The notes under the pieces are model-generated. The model was not told the DNA's origin. It searched no databases and saw only the letters and a program-made list of their open reading frames with translations. A program made the translations under genes and the position numbers. This document shows, one piece after another, positions 1 through 6,617 of a DNA stretch of 29,534 nucleotides; the stretch's first letter is position 1, and each line of letters opens with the position of its first letter. This DNA is from Prevotella sp. (GTDB lineage: Bacteria > Bacteroidota > Bacteroidia > Bacteroidales > Bacteroidaceae): positions 1 to 29,534 of the forward strand of contig JAILAA010000204.1 in NCBI GenBank assembly GCA_024681875.1, given 5' to 3'.

Positions 1-1746
1 CTCATTGCCGACGAACACAGCCTCTACAGCTACGTCCCTCCCTCCCCTCAGCCCTTCGGACAGCCCCCCTCGGGCAGGGAGGCAGCTGTAACAAAGTTGG
101 CAAGCGGATTTAACCTTATCAAGGCACTGTTCATCGATCGATGGGATCGTCTGTGGCTTGCCACCTATCAAGGTCTCTACTGTTTTTTCAACCGACATTT
201 CGTCAATTACACACTCAGCGACAGCGACGACATTGCTCGTAGCGTCGGAGTTATGGCCACGGAGGAACACGGACTTACACGGAACATCTATGGGAATCCG
301 TGTTCATCCGTTGCAAATAAGAGGAAAATCCGTGGGAATCCGTGTTCATCCGTTGCAAATAATGCCGTGGCAAGTCCGGTGCTGGGGACGCTGAACGGAA
401 AGATTATCAGTGGCGGGCGGATAATCTATGACAACCCCAATGACTTCTTTGTGCCCAGCGCCGCCGTCATCGACAGTTGTGTGTATCTGGCTGGCCGCAG
501 TGACATTGCCTGCATCAAGGACAGCACGCTGCAATGGTTAGGCCTTCCCTTCGACCGCTACCAGTTCATCACCGAAGCCAACGGCCGCCTTGTCATCGGC
601 ACACGTCAGGTCATCGCCGTCTATAATCCGCAGACCGGAAGACTCGACACGCTCAGCACCGACATCCCCCACCCCTGGTGTGCAGCTGCCGACAACGAGG
701 GCCGATTATGGGTGGGTAGCACCTTCGGCCTGTCCCTCATAGAGAATCAGGAGACAGTGAGCCCCATACCTTTTCCTCAGAAACTCATTATAACCACGAT
801 GGAAAGCGACTCGCAGGGCGCCGTTTTCTTCGCCTCGTGCGACTCTCTGTTCCTTATCCGCAATGGTGAGGTTCATGAACTCAGCAGTCAGATACCCCAG
901 CTCAGCGGCCATGAGGTACGCTCGCTGCACGTGTCACCGAAAGGTTTTTTGGTGGTGGCTGCCATCGACGGACTCTTCGTGTGCCGTGTCACTGACGACT
1001 ACCGCCTCACCGACATCTGCTTTTTCAACCACCTGAACGGCTTCACGATTGTGGAACCACAGAAGGCACGAATGGCCGAAAGCACCGACGGCATAGTATG
1101 GCTTTGTGGACTAGAACAGGTAACGTCCTTCCGCCCTTCCGAGCTGGTGGCAGATGCCCAGGCTGACACCTTCATCTCCCCACCCATGCGCTGGTGGCAG
1201 CACTGGTGGGTCTGGCTCATCGGCCTTTTGTTGCTGACAGCAGTGATTTGGCTGACAGTAAGATGGATAGAGGAGCGACGTAGCCGGCGCAAACTGTTGC
1301 GTATACAGCGCCAGAAGCAGGAGCGTGAGCAACTCATCCGTGCCATCCGCGAAGAGGCGATGAAAGCAAACGATACACTCCTGGCCAAAGACATTGTGAA
1401 AATGACCGCCGCCACGCCCAAGCCGAAGCGACTCACCCTGCGTTCGCAGACCGGATCATTGGTAGTGGATGCCGATGACATCGTCTTCCTAAAAGCTGAC
1501 GGCAACTACACACAGTTGCACACCTTCTACAGCACAGATCTCGTGATGACGGGAATAGGCGCCATTGCGAAGCAGTTAGATGCGCCATACTTCGTGCGCG
1601 CCGACCGCAGCACGCTGGTAAACATCTGTTTTATCAGCCGCCTTGACACAGTCAACCGCAGCTGCATCTTCCGCTCACACGACGGCAAAGAATTGAAAAC
1701 CAATCTGATGCTGCCCGCATTTAAGCGACTGGCGGGCATCCTTTAG
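1..1746 (+). CDS. Membrane-anchored beta-propeller / LytTR transcriptional regulator (5' partial)
   Basis: The frame is open from base 1, so the N-terminus lies outside the window; the first possible in-window start (TTG at 97) is probably not the real one. The visible 581 residues hold two-component-regulator-propeller-like blades (for example LWLATYQGLYCF and LWVGSTFGLSLI), then one transmembrane helix at about residues 400-422, a basic coiled-coil stretch, and a C-terminal LytTR DNA-binding domain from about 486 (VFLKADGNYTQLHT, then FVRADRSTLVN). No histidine kinase or receiver domain is visible, so signal sensed by the propeller would have to pass directly through the membrane to the LytTR domain. 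It ends 39 bases before the corrinoid fusion gene on the same strand and could regulate or be co-transcribed with it; this is inference. The propeller carries two foreign-looking repeat insertions (36-82 and 260-362), both in-frame. Confidence 0.82.
   Translation, partial: LIADEHSLYSYVPPSPQPFGQPPSGREAAVTKLASGFNLIKALFIDRWDRLWLATYQGLYCFFNRHFVNYTLSDSDDIARSVGVMATEEHGLTRNIYGNPCSSVANKRKIRGNPCSSVANNAVASPVLGTLNGKIISGGRIIYDNPNDFFVPSAAVIDSCVYLAGRSDIACIKDSTLQWLGLPFDRYQFITEANGRLVIGTRQVIAVYNPQTGRLDTLSTDIPHPWCAAADNEGRLWVGSTFGLSLIENQETVSPIPFPQKLIITTMESDSQGAVFFASCDSLFLIRNGEVHELSSQIPQLSGHEVRSLHVSPKGFLVVAAIDGLFVCRVTDDYRLTDICFFNHLNGFTIVEPQKARMAESTDGIVWLCGLEQVTSFRPSELVADAQADTFISPPMRWWQHWWVWLIGLLLLTAVIWLTVRWIEERRSRRKLLRIQRQKQEREQLIRAIREEAMKANDTLLAKDIVKMTAATPKPKRLTLRSQTGSLVVDADDIVFLKADGNYTQLHTFYSTDLVMTGIGAIAKQLDAPYFVRADRSTLVNICFISRLDTVNRSCIFRSHDGKELKTNLMLPAFKRLAGIL
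36..82. repeat. GC-rich palindromic element inside the propeller/LytTR gene
   Basis: This C-run/G-run stretch starts with CCTCCCT and ends with AGGGAGG, with an inner part containing CAGCCCTTCGGACAGCCC. It is read in-frame as PPSPQPFGQPPSGREA, low-complexity sequence unlike a propeller blade. It is the most divergent member of the family found at 2852, 2961, 3965, 4071, 4991, 6162, 6209 and 16885. Confidence 0.5.
260..362. repeat. ATCCGTG-type inverted/direct repeat inserted in-frame
   Basis: A 30-base unit occurs at 291-320 and again, identical, at 333-362. The period is 42 bases (14 codons), so the reading frame is kept and the peptide GNPCSSVAN appears twice. The segment at 260-275 is a 14/16 inverted copy of the core AATCCGTGTTCATCCG at 295-310. 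The same sequence family recurs at 9441-9499. Confidence 0.85.
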
Positions 1747-1785
1747 TACACTCTCACCTCACACCCACACCTCTCACCCCATAAA
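1747..1785. repeat. CTCTCACC-type low-complexity repeat in the spacer
   Basis: The 39-base spacer between the regulator stop codon and the next ATG consists almost wholly of CTCTCACCTCACAC-type units. The reverse complement of an in-frame insertion in recF (10394-10428) has nearly the same sequence, so this is a dispersed family. Confidence 0.7.
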
Positions 1786-4740
1786 ATGAGCACCTGGAAA
1801 ACTAATCTCGAAGAAACGAAACAGCGATACATCGACTGGTGGAACCACAAAGGCATCGTGCTGAACATGTGGGAGCACTTCCAACAAGGCGTCATGCCTC
1901 ATGCCGATGTGCCCCAACCCAAGCCGCCTCGCGACCTGAACCAGAAATGGTTCGACCCCGTTTGGCGTGCCGACTACCTCGACTGGTACGTGGCCCACTC
2001 CTGTCTTAAGGCCGACATCCTGCCCGTAGCGAACACGCAACTGGGCCCCGGCTCGTTAGCCGCCATCCTCGGCGGCATCTTCGAGGGCGGCGAGGACACC
2101 ATCTGGATTCATCCCAACCCAAATTTCAGTGATGACATCGTCTTCGATCCGCAGCACCCCAACTGGCTCCTTCACAAAGACCTGTTGCGTGCCTGCAAAC
2201 GAAAGGCACGGGGCCACTACTACGTGGGAATGCCCGACTTGATGGAAGGCCTCGACGTGCTGGCCGCCCTGAAAGGCACCGACCAGGTGCTGATGGACAC
2301 GGTGATGCAACCCGAAGTAGTTGAGCGGCAAATGCAGCAGATCAACGATATCTATTTCAAGGTTTTCGACGAGCTCTACGATATCATCCGCGAAGGCGAC
2401 GAGATGGCCTTCTGTTACTTCTCCAGTTGGGCCCCGGGCAAGATGACGAAACTACAGAGCGACATCTCGACGATGATCAGTACCGACGACTACCACCGCT
2501 TCGTGCAGCCCTTCATCCGCGAGCAGTGCCAGAAGATTCCCTATACGCTCTATCACCTCGACGGCGTCGGCGCCATGCACCACCTCGACGCACTTTTAGA
2601 AATAGACGAGTTGAACGCCATTCAATGGACGCCGGGTGTGGGAGAGCCACAAGGTGGCAGCCCGAAGTGGTACGACCTCTACCGCCGCATCCTCGATGCA
2701 GGCAAGAGTGTCATGGCCTGCTGGGTGACACTCGACGAGTTGCGCCCATTGCTCGACGCCATCGGCACCGAGGGCGTCCACATCGAAATGGACTTCCACA
2801 ACGAGCAAGAGGTGGAGGAGGCGATGGAGATAGTGGAGAGGATGGAAAAAAGCCCCTCCCTTATAGGGAAGGGAGAAATTAGACTTGCAACAGACAGTGA
2901 TGTTGACAACAAGGTAGAGGAAATCATACAAATTGTAGAAAACTCTGCTGCAGAGGTAATCTCTCCCCTTCCTACAAGGGAGGGGCTGGGGGTGGGTCTG
3001 CAGGGGGAGGGTCTTCTTCTCCTCCTCGATGGTGCGATGGGCACGATGATTCAGCAGTACCATTTGCGCGAGGAGGACTATCGCGGGGCACGCTTCGCCA
3101 ATCATCCCATCGACCTGAAGGGCTGCAACGACGTGCTTTCGCTGACGGCGCCATTCATCGTGCGCGACATCCACCGCAAGTATCTCGCCGCTGGCGCCGA
3201 CATCATCGAGACGAACACCTTCAACGCACAACGCATCTCCATGGCCGACTATGGTCTGCAAGACCATGTACGCGACATCAACCTCGCCGCCGCCCGCCTC
3301 GCCCGCCAGTGCGCCGACGAGTTTTCCTCGTCGGACAAGCCCCGTTTTGTCGCCGGCAGCATCGGCCCTACCAACGGAACCACATCTGTTGCCACCAGTG
3401 ATAAGCCATTGTCGAAGGAAACAGTTCGCAATGCCTATGAAGAGCAGATAATGGCGCTGGCCGATGGCGGCGTAGATGTACTACTCATCGAAACCATCTT
3501 TGACGTGGAGAATGCCCGGTTAGCTATCGAAGCCGCTCAGAAGACAGCCCCGCAATTGCCCATCATGCTCAGTTTCTCGGTAGCCACCCCCGACGGCCAC
3601 AATATGTTAGGGCAGAACATTCCCGAATTTCTTTCTCACATCTCTCCCCTACCCGCTCAGCTCATTTCAATCGGCATTAACTGTGTGACAGACGTAACAC
3701 AGATGACGCCGCTCATCAAAGAGCTGGCCCGTTTCGGCAAAGGTGTCAGCTTCTATCCCAATGCAGGTTTGCCCAATGCCAAAGGGCAGTACACAAAAAC
3801 ACCTGAAAGCCTGCTGCAAGACTTATGGCCACTATTGGAGGGCCACCACCTCAGCATCGTCGGCGGCTGCTGTGGCACCACCGACAAGCATATAGCACTG
3901 ATGGCAAAGGCCATCGAGCCGGTGCCGGGGATTAGGCTGTCAGGAATGATTCCCCAACAACAGACTCTCCCCCAGCCCCTCCCTATCAGGGAGGGGAGGA
4001 ATGTCCTTGCTAATCTGCAAGACAAACTTGCTAAACAGAAAGATGACAGCTCGCCGATGAATGGAGTAGCCTCTCCCCTCCCTCACAGGGAGGGGCAAGG
4101 GGGTGGGTCTATAAAGGAGGCCATCATTGCCGGCGACAGCGCTGCCGCCATCGCTGCCACTCAGGAAGCCATCGCAACAGGCGAAGAGCCGCAGACGCTC
4201 ATCAACGAGCAGATGATTGGCGCCATGAGCGAGGTGGGCCACCGATTCCAGGAAGGCAAGGCCTTCGTGCCACAGCTGCTGATGGCAGGGCGCGCCATGA
4301 AAGCCGCACTGGGCGAGTTGCAGCCGCTGATGGCCGGTACGGCGAGGACATCGTTAGGCAAGGTGGTCATCGGCACGGTGAAGGGCGATCTGCACGACAT
4401 CGGCAAGAATCTTGTGGCCTCCATGCTCGAGGGCTGCGGCTTCGAGGTGGTAAACATCGGCATTGACGTCTCGGCCGACAAGTTCATCGAGGCCGTCCGC
4501 GAGAACCAGCCTGACATCCTTTGCATGAGCGCCCTGCTCACCACGACAATGGGCTATATGAAGGAGGTTATCGAGGCTTTGGAGAGAGCCGGCATCCGCA
4601 ACAAAGTGAAGGTGATGGTAGGCGGAGCCCCTGTCACACAGGGATTCGCCGACGAGATAGGCGCCGACGGCTACAGCGACAACGCCAACTCTGCCGTTAC
4701 TGTTGCCAAGCAATTGCTTGGGAAAACAAACACATTGTAA
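1786..4740 (+). CDS. Trifunctional corrinoid methyltransferase fusion: UroD-like + homocysteine S-methyltransferase + B12-binding
   Basis: Three domains of B12-dependent methyl transfer are fused. Residues 1 to about 395 are UroD-like (the fold shared by uroporphyrinogen decarboxylase, MtaA/CmuA-type methyltransferases and MetE). Residues about 412-715 are the homocysteine methyltransferase domain of MetH, with DGAMGTM at 415 and Zn ligands C633, C695 and C696 (GGCCGTT). Residues about 777-984 are a helical cap plus cobalamin-binding domain with the DxHxxG motif (D868, H870, G873; lower axial ligand H870). The MetH pterin domain and SAM-activation domain are absent. The likely route is methyl donor to corrinoid (UroD-like domain) and then to homocysteine, giving methionine in the cytoplasm; donor unknown. 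The UroD-like domain has H257-L-D259 where MtaA-type enzymes have HxC, so it lacks that Zn site. Both interdomain regions (356-412, 723-777) contain palindromic repeats. The start follows a 39-base spacer with no clear ribosome binding site. Confidence 0.88.
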   Translation: MSTWKTNLEETKQRYIDWWNHKGIVLNMWEHFQQGVMPHADVPQPKPPRDLNQKWFDPVWRADYLDWYVAHSCLKADILPVANTQLGPGSLAAILGGIFEGGEDTIWIHPNPNFSDDIVFDPQHPNWLLHKDLLRACKRKARGHYYVGMPDLMEGLDVLAALKGTDQVLMDTVMQPEVVERQMQQINDIYFKVFDELYDIIREGDEMAFCYFSSWAPGKMTKLQSDISTMISTDDYHRFVQPFIREQCQKIPYTLYHLDGVGAMHHLDALLEIDELNAIQWTPGVGEPQGGSPKWYDLYRRILDAGKSVMACWVTLDELRPLLDAIGTEGVHIEMDFHNEQEVEEAMEIVERMEKSPSLIGKGEIRLATDSDVDNKVEEIIQIVENSAAEVISPLPTREGLGVGLQGEGLLLLLDGAMGTMIQQYHLREEDYRGARFANHPIDLKGCNDVLSLTAPFIVRDIHRKYLAAGADIIETNTFNAQRISMADYGLQDHVRDINLAAARLARQCADEFSSSDKPRFVAGSIGPTNGTTSVATSDKPLSKETVRNAYEEQIMALADGGVDVLLIETIFDVENARLAIEAAQKTAPQLPIMLSFSVATPDGHNMLGQNIPEFLSHISPLPAQLISIGINCVTDVTQMTPLIKELARFGKGVSFYPNAGLPNAKGQYTKTPESLLQDLWPLLEGHHLSIVGGCCGTTDKHIALMAKAIEPVPGIRLSGMIPQQQTLPQPLPIREGRNVLANLQDKLAKQKDDSSPMNGVASPLPHREGQGGGSIKEAIIAGDSAAAIAATQEAIATGEEPQTLINEQMIGAMSEVGHRFQEGKAFVPQLLMAGRAMKAALGELQPLMAGTARTSLGKVVIGTVKGDLHDIGKNLVASMLEGCGFEVVNIGIDVSADKFIEAVRENQPDILCMSALLTTTMGYMKEVIEALERAGIRNKVKVMVGGAPVTQGFADEIGADGYSDNANSAVTVAKQLLGKTNTL
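2852..2875. repeat. GC-rich palindromic element, fusion gene copy 1
   Basis: CCCTCCCT and AGGGAAGGG arms flank a short TATA centre. It is read as SPSLIGKGE, a different phase from the other copies, and interrupts the C-terminal part of the UroD-like domain (residues 356-365). Confidence 0.75.
2961..3010. repeat. GC-rich palindromic element, fusion gene copy 2
   Basis: CTCTCCCCTTCCT, ACA, AGGGAGGGG, followed by a G-rich tail (CTGGGGGTGGGTCT). It is read as ISPLPTREGLGVG immediately before the homocysteine methyltransferase domain. The G-rich tail is shared with the copy at 4071. Confidence 0.85.
3965..4003. repeat. GC-rich palindromic element, fusion gene copy 3 (inverted orientation)
   Basis: The tail (CTCTCCCCCAGCCCC) lies on the left here, so the element is inverted relative to 2961 and 4071, yet it is still read as PLPIREG. 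It sits in the linker between the homocysteine methyltransferase and B12 domains. Confidence 0.85.
4071..4110. repeat. GC-rich palindromic element, fusion gene copy 4
   Basis: CTCTCCCCTCCCT, CAC, AGGGAGGGG with the tail CAAGGGGGTGGGTCT. It is read as ASPLPHREGQGGGS just before the helical B12 cap domain. Confidence 0.87.
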
Positions 4741-4744
4741 GACG

Positions 4745-5521
4745 CTATGTTTCAGTTGTCCGAGAAAAATCCGCAGGCTTCGGATTTTTGTCCGACCTGT
4801 TCGGATTTTTGTCCGAAGCCTGCGGATTTTTTCGGACGATTTTGACACGCTTATAGCATTTCGACATATTGCATAATCCACAAGAGTAGTCAAGCCGACT
4901 AACTTCTTTTCCTAAACCGATAAGACCACTTACACTCTTGATGGGCACCATGAGTGAACTATCGGTGAGCCGTACACCACAGGTCTGATTCCCCTCCTTC
5001 GGGAAGGAGGGGTGCCCAAAGGGCGGGGTGGTAGCGAAAGCGGAGAAGAGCAGTTGCTGCTCACTGACATGCCAGCCACAATAGCCGGGAGAGAAACGGT
5101 TGGTGTGGTGCCAACCCAGTTTGTCAATATTCTGCTGCAGGTGTTCCTCCATCCTGTCGGCACATTTTTCGGCAATGACGCTGCCCAGCGCATCGGCTAT
5201 GAACACACGCACCATGTCGTCCTCCTCCTTCAGCTGCTGTTGCCAGGCCTCGTATTCCACTCCGGCAGTACAGATGAACAGGGCATAGGCCTCACTGCCG
5301 CGCAACTGTCGCTCGATGATGCTTCCCATGTTGAAAGGAGGCAGGTCGCGAGTGACGAAGAAACAGAATCGCGGCTGCAACCACTGGCGCACCTCGTTGA
5401 CCACAGCCTCCGTCTCGTGCTGCGTCTGTTCGTCAGGCGTAGTGCCACCGTAGCCCATCTGGTCATAGATGTCGGCAGGTGTGATGAAAAGGTCGTTGAA
5501 GGATAACTGCTTAATAGTCAT
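4745..5521 (-). CDS. Stand-alone corrinoid-protein reactivation protein (MetH activation-domain family)
   Basis: The 258-residue protein resembles the S-adenosylmethionine-dependent activation domain at the C-terminus of MetH. It has the R-x-x-x-G-Y signature (R142, G146, Y147 in NRFSPGYCGW) and the downstream TCGVRLTDSSLM-type segment. In canonical MetH this domain re-methylates oxidised cob(II)alamin using SAM and an electron donor. Here it is separate, which fits the absence of such a domain from the convergent fusion gene. Near the C-terminus is a CGLCxxxxCxxR cluster (about residues 214-224) that could bind a metal or iron-sulfur cluster. It follows the MtaA-like gene by 16 bases, so they are probably one operon. 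A palindromic element inserts about 14 residues (HPSFPKEG region) before TCGVRL, and the last 30 or so residues come from an inverted repeat (4758-4837), so the native end may be near CYKR. Confidence 0.82.
   Translation of the reverse strand: MTIKQLSFNDLFITPADIYDQMGYGGTTPDEQTQHETEAVVNEVRQWLQPRFCFFVTRDLPPFNMGSIIERQLRGSEAYALFICTAGVEYEAWQQQLKEEDDMVRVFIADALGSVIAEKCADRMEEHLQQNIDKLGWHHTNRFSPGYCGWHVSEQQLLFSAFATTPPFGHPSFPKEGNQTCGVRLTDSSLMVPIKSVSGLIGLGKEVSRLDYSCGLCNMSKCYKRVKIVRKNPQASDKNPNRSDKNPKPADFSRTTET
4758..4837. terminator. Perfect 20-bp inverted repeat between convergent genes; possible bidirectional terminator
   Basis: AAAAATCCGCAGGCTTCGGA at 4765-4784 is exactly complementary to 4812-4831. 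The stem extends six more pairs (4758-4763 with 4832-4837) past a single bulged G. The centre holds a second small hairpin (TCCGA/TCGGA), and the 17-base unit TTCGGATTTTTGTCCGA occurs twice, 21 bases apart (4779 and 4800). T-runs lie on both strands, as expected for a shared terminator of convergent genes. Unusually, it also encodes the C-terminal tail of the minus-strand gene (KNPQASDKNPNRSDKNPKP). Confidence 0.65.
4991..5032. repeat. GC-rich palindromic element inside the reactivation-protein gene
   Basis: CCCCTCCTT, CGGG, AAGGAGGGG, followed by TGCCCAAAGGGCGGGGTGG. It is read on the minus strand as PPFGHPSFPKEG, in a loop between two conserved parts of the activation domain. Confidence 0.8.
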
Positions 5522-5537
5522 GATACAAATGGGACTG

Positions 5538-6617
5538 CTACTGTGAATGCCGGGAATTGTACTCTTTCAGAGTTTGGAAGAATACATCCATGTTGGCTTC
5601 GGGTGTGTGTGGTGGCGTGTCACAGCCACTGCTCAGCACGAAGTTCGGGTGGCTCTCCATCTTTCCTAAGAGGTCGAGCACTGCGTGGCGCATCTGTTCG
5701 GGCGTACCGTCCTTGAAGACGCTGACGGGGTCGATGTTGCCCATAGCGAGAGCTGTTGGCGGCACGCCGGCGATAACCTCTTCCATTTTGCATTTATTAC
5801 CGAAGTGATAGGCGGCGGCGCCGGTTGTGACCATTGCCTTGGTGCAGTGGCCCGTATTGCCGCAGTTGTGCAGGATAAGCATGAACTCCTCGTCCTGCAC
5901 CTGCTCAACAATCTGCCTGACATACTGAGAAGAAAACGTGCGGCAGTCGTCGTCAGACAGCAACCCTGCTGCAGGCTCAGCCATCAGCACGCCGTTGGCA
6001 CCCGTCAGCTTCAGCGCCTGACAATACTTGGTGATAAACTGTGTACACTTGGCCAGCAGTTCGTGAGCTGCTTCAGGCTGTTCATAAATCAGCACCATGA
6101 TGTCTGAGAGGTCGTAGAGTCTACCCGCTAATGAAAAGGGACCGATGCAACCGGCAAAGAAGACCCGCCCCCACCCTTTCCCTGCAGGAAGGGGAGAAGT
6201 TACTTTTTGGCCCCCTCCATCCGCCCCCAAATGGGGGAGGCTATTGGCGACAAGGAGGTTGGCCTTTAGATATTCAGGGATGCGCCCAGCATGGAGCGAC
6301 GGCACCTGCAGGTTGCTGATGTCTGCCGCATTGTGCAGCAAACGTCCGACGACGGCTGGCACAGCATCATCGCTGAAGGCAATCTTTGCACCAAAAGCCT
6401 CGGCCTCGACCGTAAGGTCCATGATGGTACACGCAGCAGCGCTGGGGTATTTCCTTGCCAACGCAACTACAGCCTCGGCATGGACGCGCCCGTCGCTGAC
6501 AGCCTCACGCACGGTATGACCATTCATCTCGATGCCCGGGTGCGTCATTACTGGTATGGCCAGCACTTCTTTCCTCTGAAGGACACTGGCCACCCATGTT
6601 TTCATATTGATGCTCAT
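5538..6617 (-). CDS. MtaA/CmuA-type (UroD-family) corrinoid methyltransferase
   Basis: This 359-residue protein belongs to the UroD superfamily branch that moves methyl groups between corrinoid proteins and thiols. The family Zn site is present: H250-x-C252 (LHNCGNTG) and C332 (SSGCDTPP). The core motif AGCIGPFSLAGRLYD is also visible. The start is ATG at 6617, which overlaps the stop codon of the upstream peptidase gene as ATGA; a start at 6650 would lie well inside that gene. It is followed after 16 bases by the reactivation protein, and the fusion protein ends nearby on the other strand, so the three probably act on the same corrinoid. The real acceptor or donor is unknown; a role in methionine synthesis or demethylation is inference. 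About 25 residues (PHLGADGGGQ to KGWGR) directly before the AGCIGPF motif come from two adjacent palindromic elements. Confidence 0.83.
   Translation of the reverse strand: MSINMKTWVASVLQRKEVLAIPVMTHPGIEMNGHTVREAVSDGRVHAEAVVALARKYPSAAACTIMDLTVEAEAFGAKIAFSDDAVPAVVGRLLHNAADISNLQVPSLHAGRIPEYLKANLLVANSLPHLGADGGGQKVTSPLPAGKGWGRVFFAGCIGPFSLAGRLYDLSDIMVLIYEQPEAAHELLAKCTQFITKYCQALKLTGANGVLMAEPAAGLLSDDDCRTFSSQYVRQIVEQVQDEEFMLILHNCGNTGHCTKAMVTTGAAAYHFGNKCKMEEVIAGVPPTALAMGNIDPVSVFKDGTPEQMRHAVLDLLGKMESHPNFVLSSGCDTPPHTPEANMDVFFQTLKEYNSRHSQ
6162..6203. repeat. GC-rich palindromic element inside the MtaA-like gene, copy 1
   Basis: On the minus strand it is TCTCCCCTTCCT, GCA, GGGAAAGGG, then a G-rich tail ending GGGTCT. 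It is read as TSPLPAGKGWGRV, the same phase as the copies at 2961 and 4071. Confidence 0.85.
6209..6240. repeat. GC-rich palindromic element inside the MtaA-like gene, copy 2
   Basis: CCTCCCCC, ATTT, GGGGGCGGATGGAGGGGG on the minus strand, a variant of the same family placed a few bases from the copy at 6162. It is read as SLPHLGADGGG. Confidence 0.7.

Noticed and set aside
1747..1785. Cobalamin riboswitch for the corrinoid module
   Set aside because: The spacer is far too short and repetitive, and no B12-box-like sequence was seen upstream of 1786 or 9061.
2596..3267. Minus-strand frame of 223 codons within the fusion gene
   Set aside because: It contains the peptide PLPCRKG only because the palindromic repeat is symmetrical; the plus frame has conserved domains.
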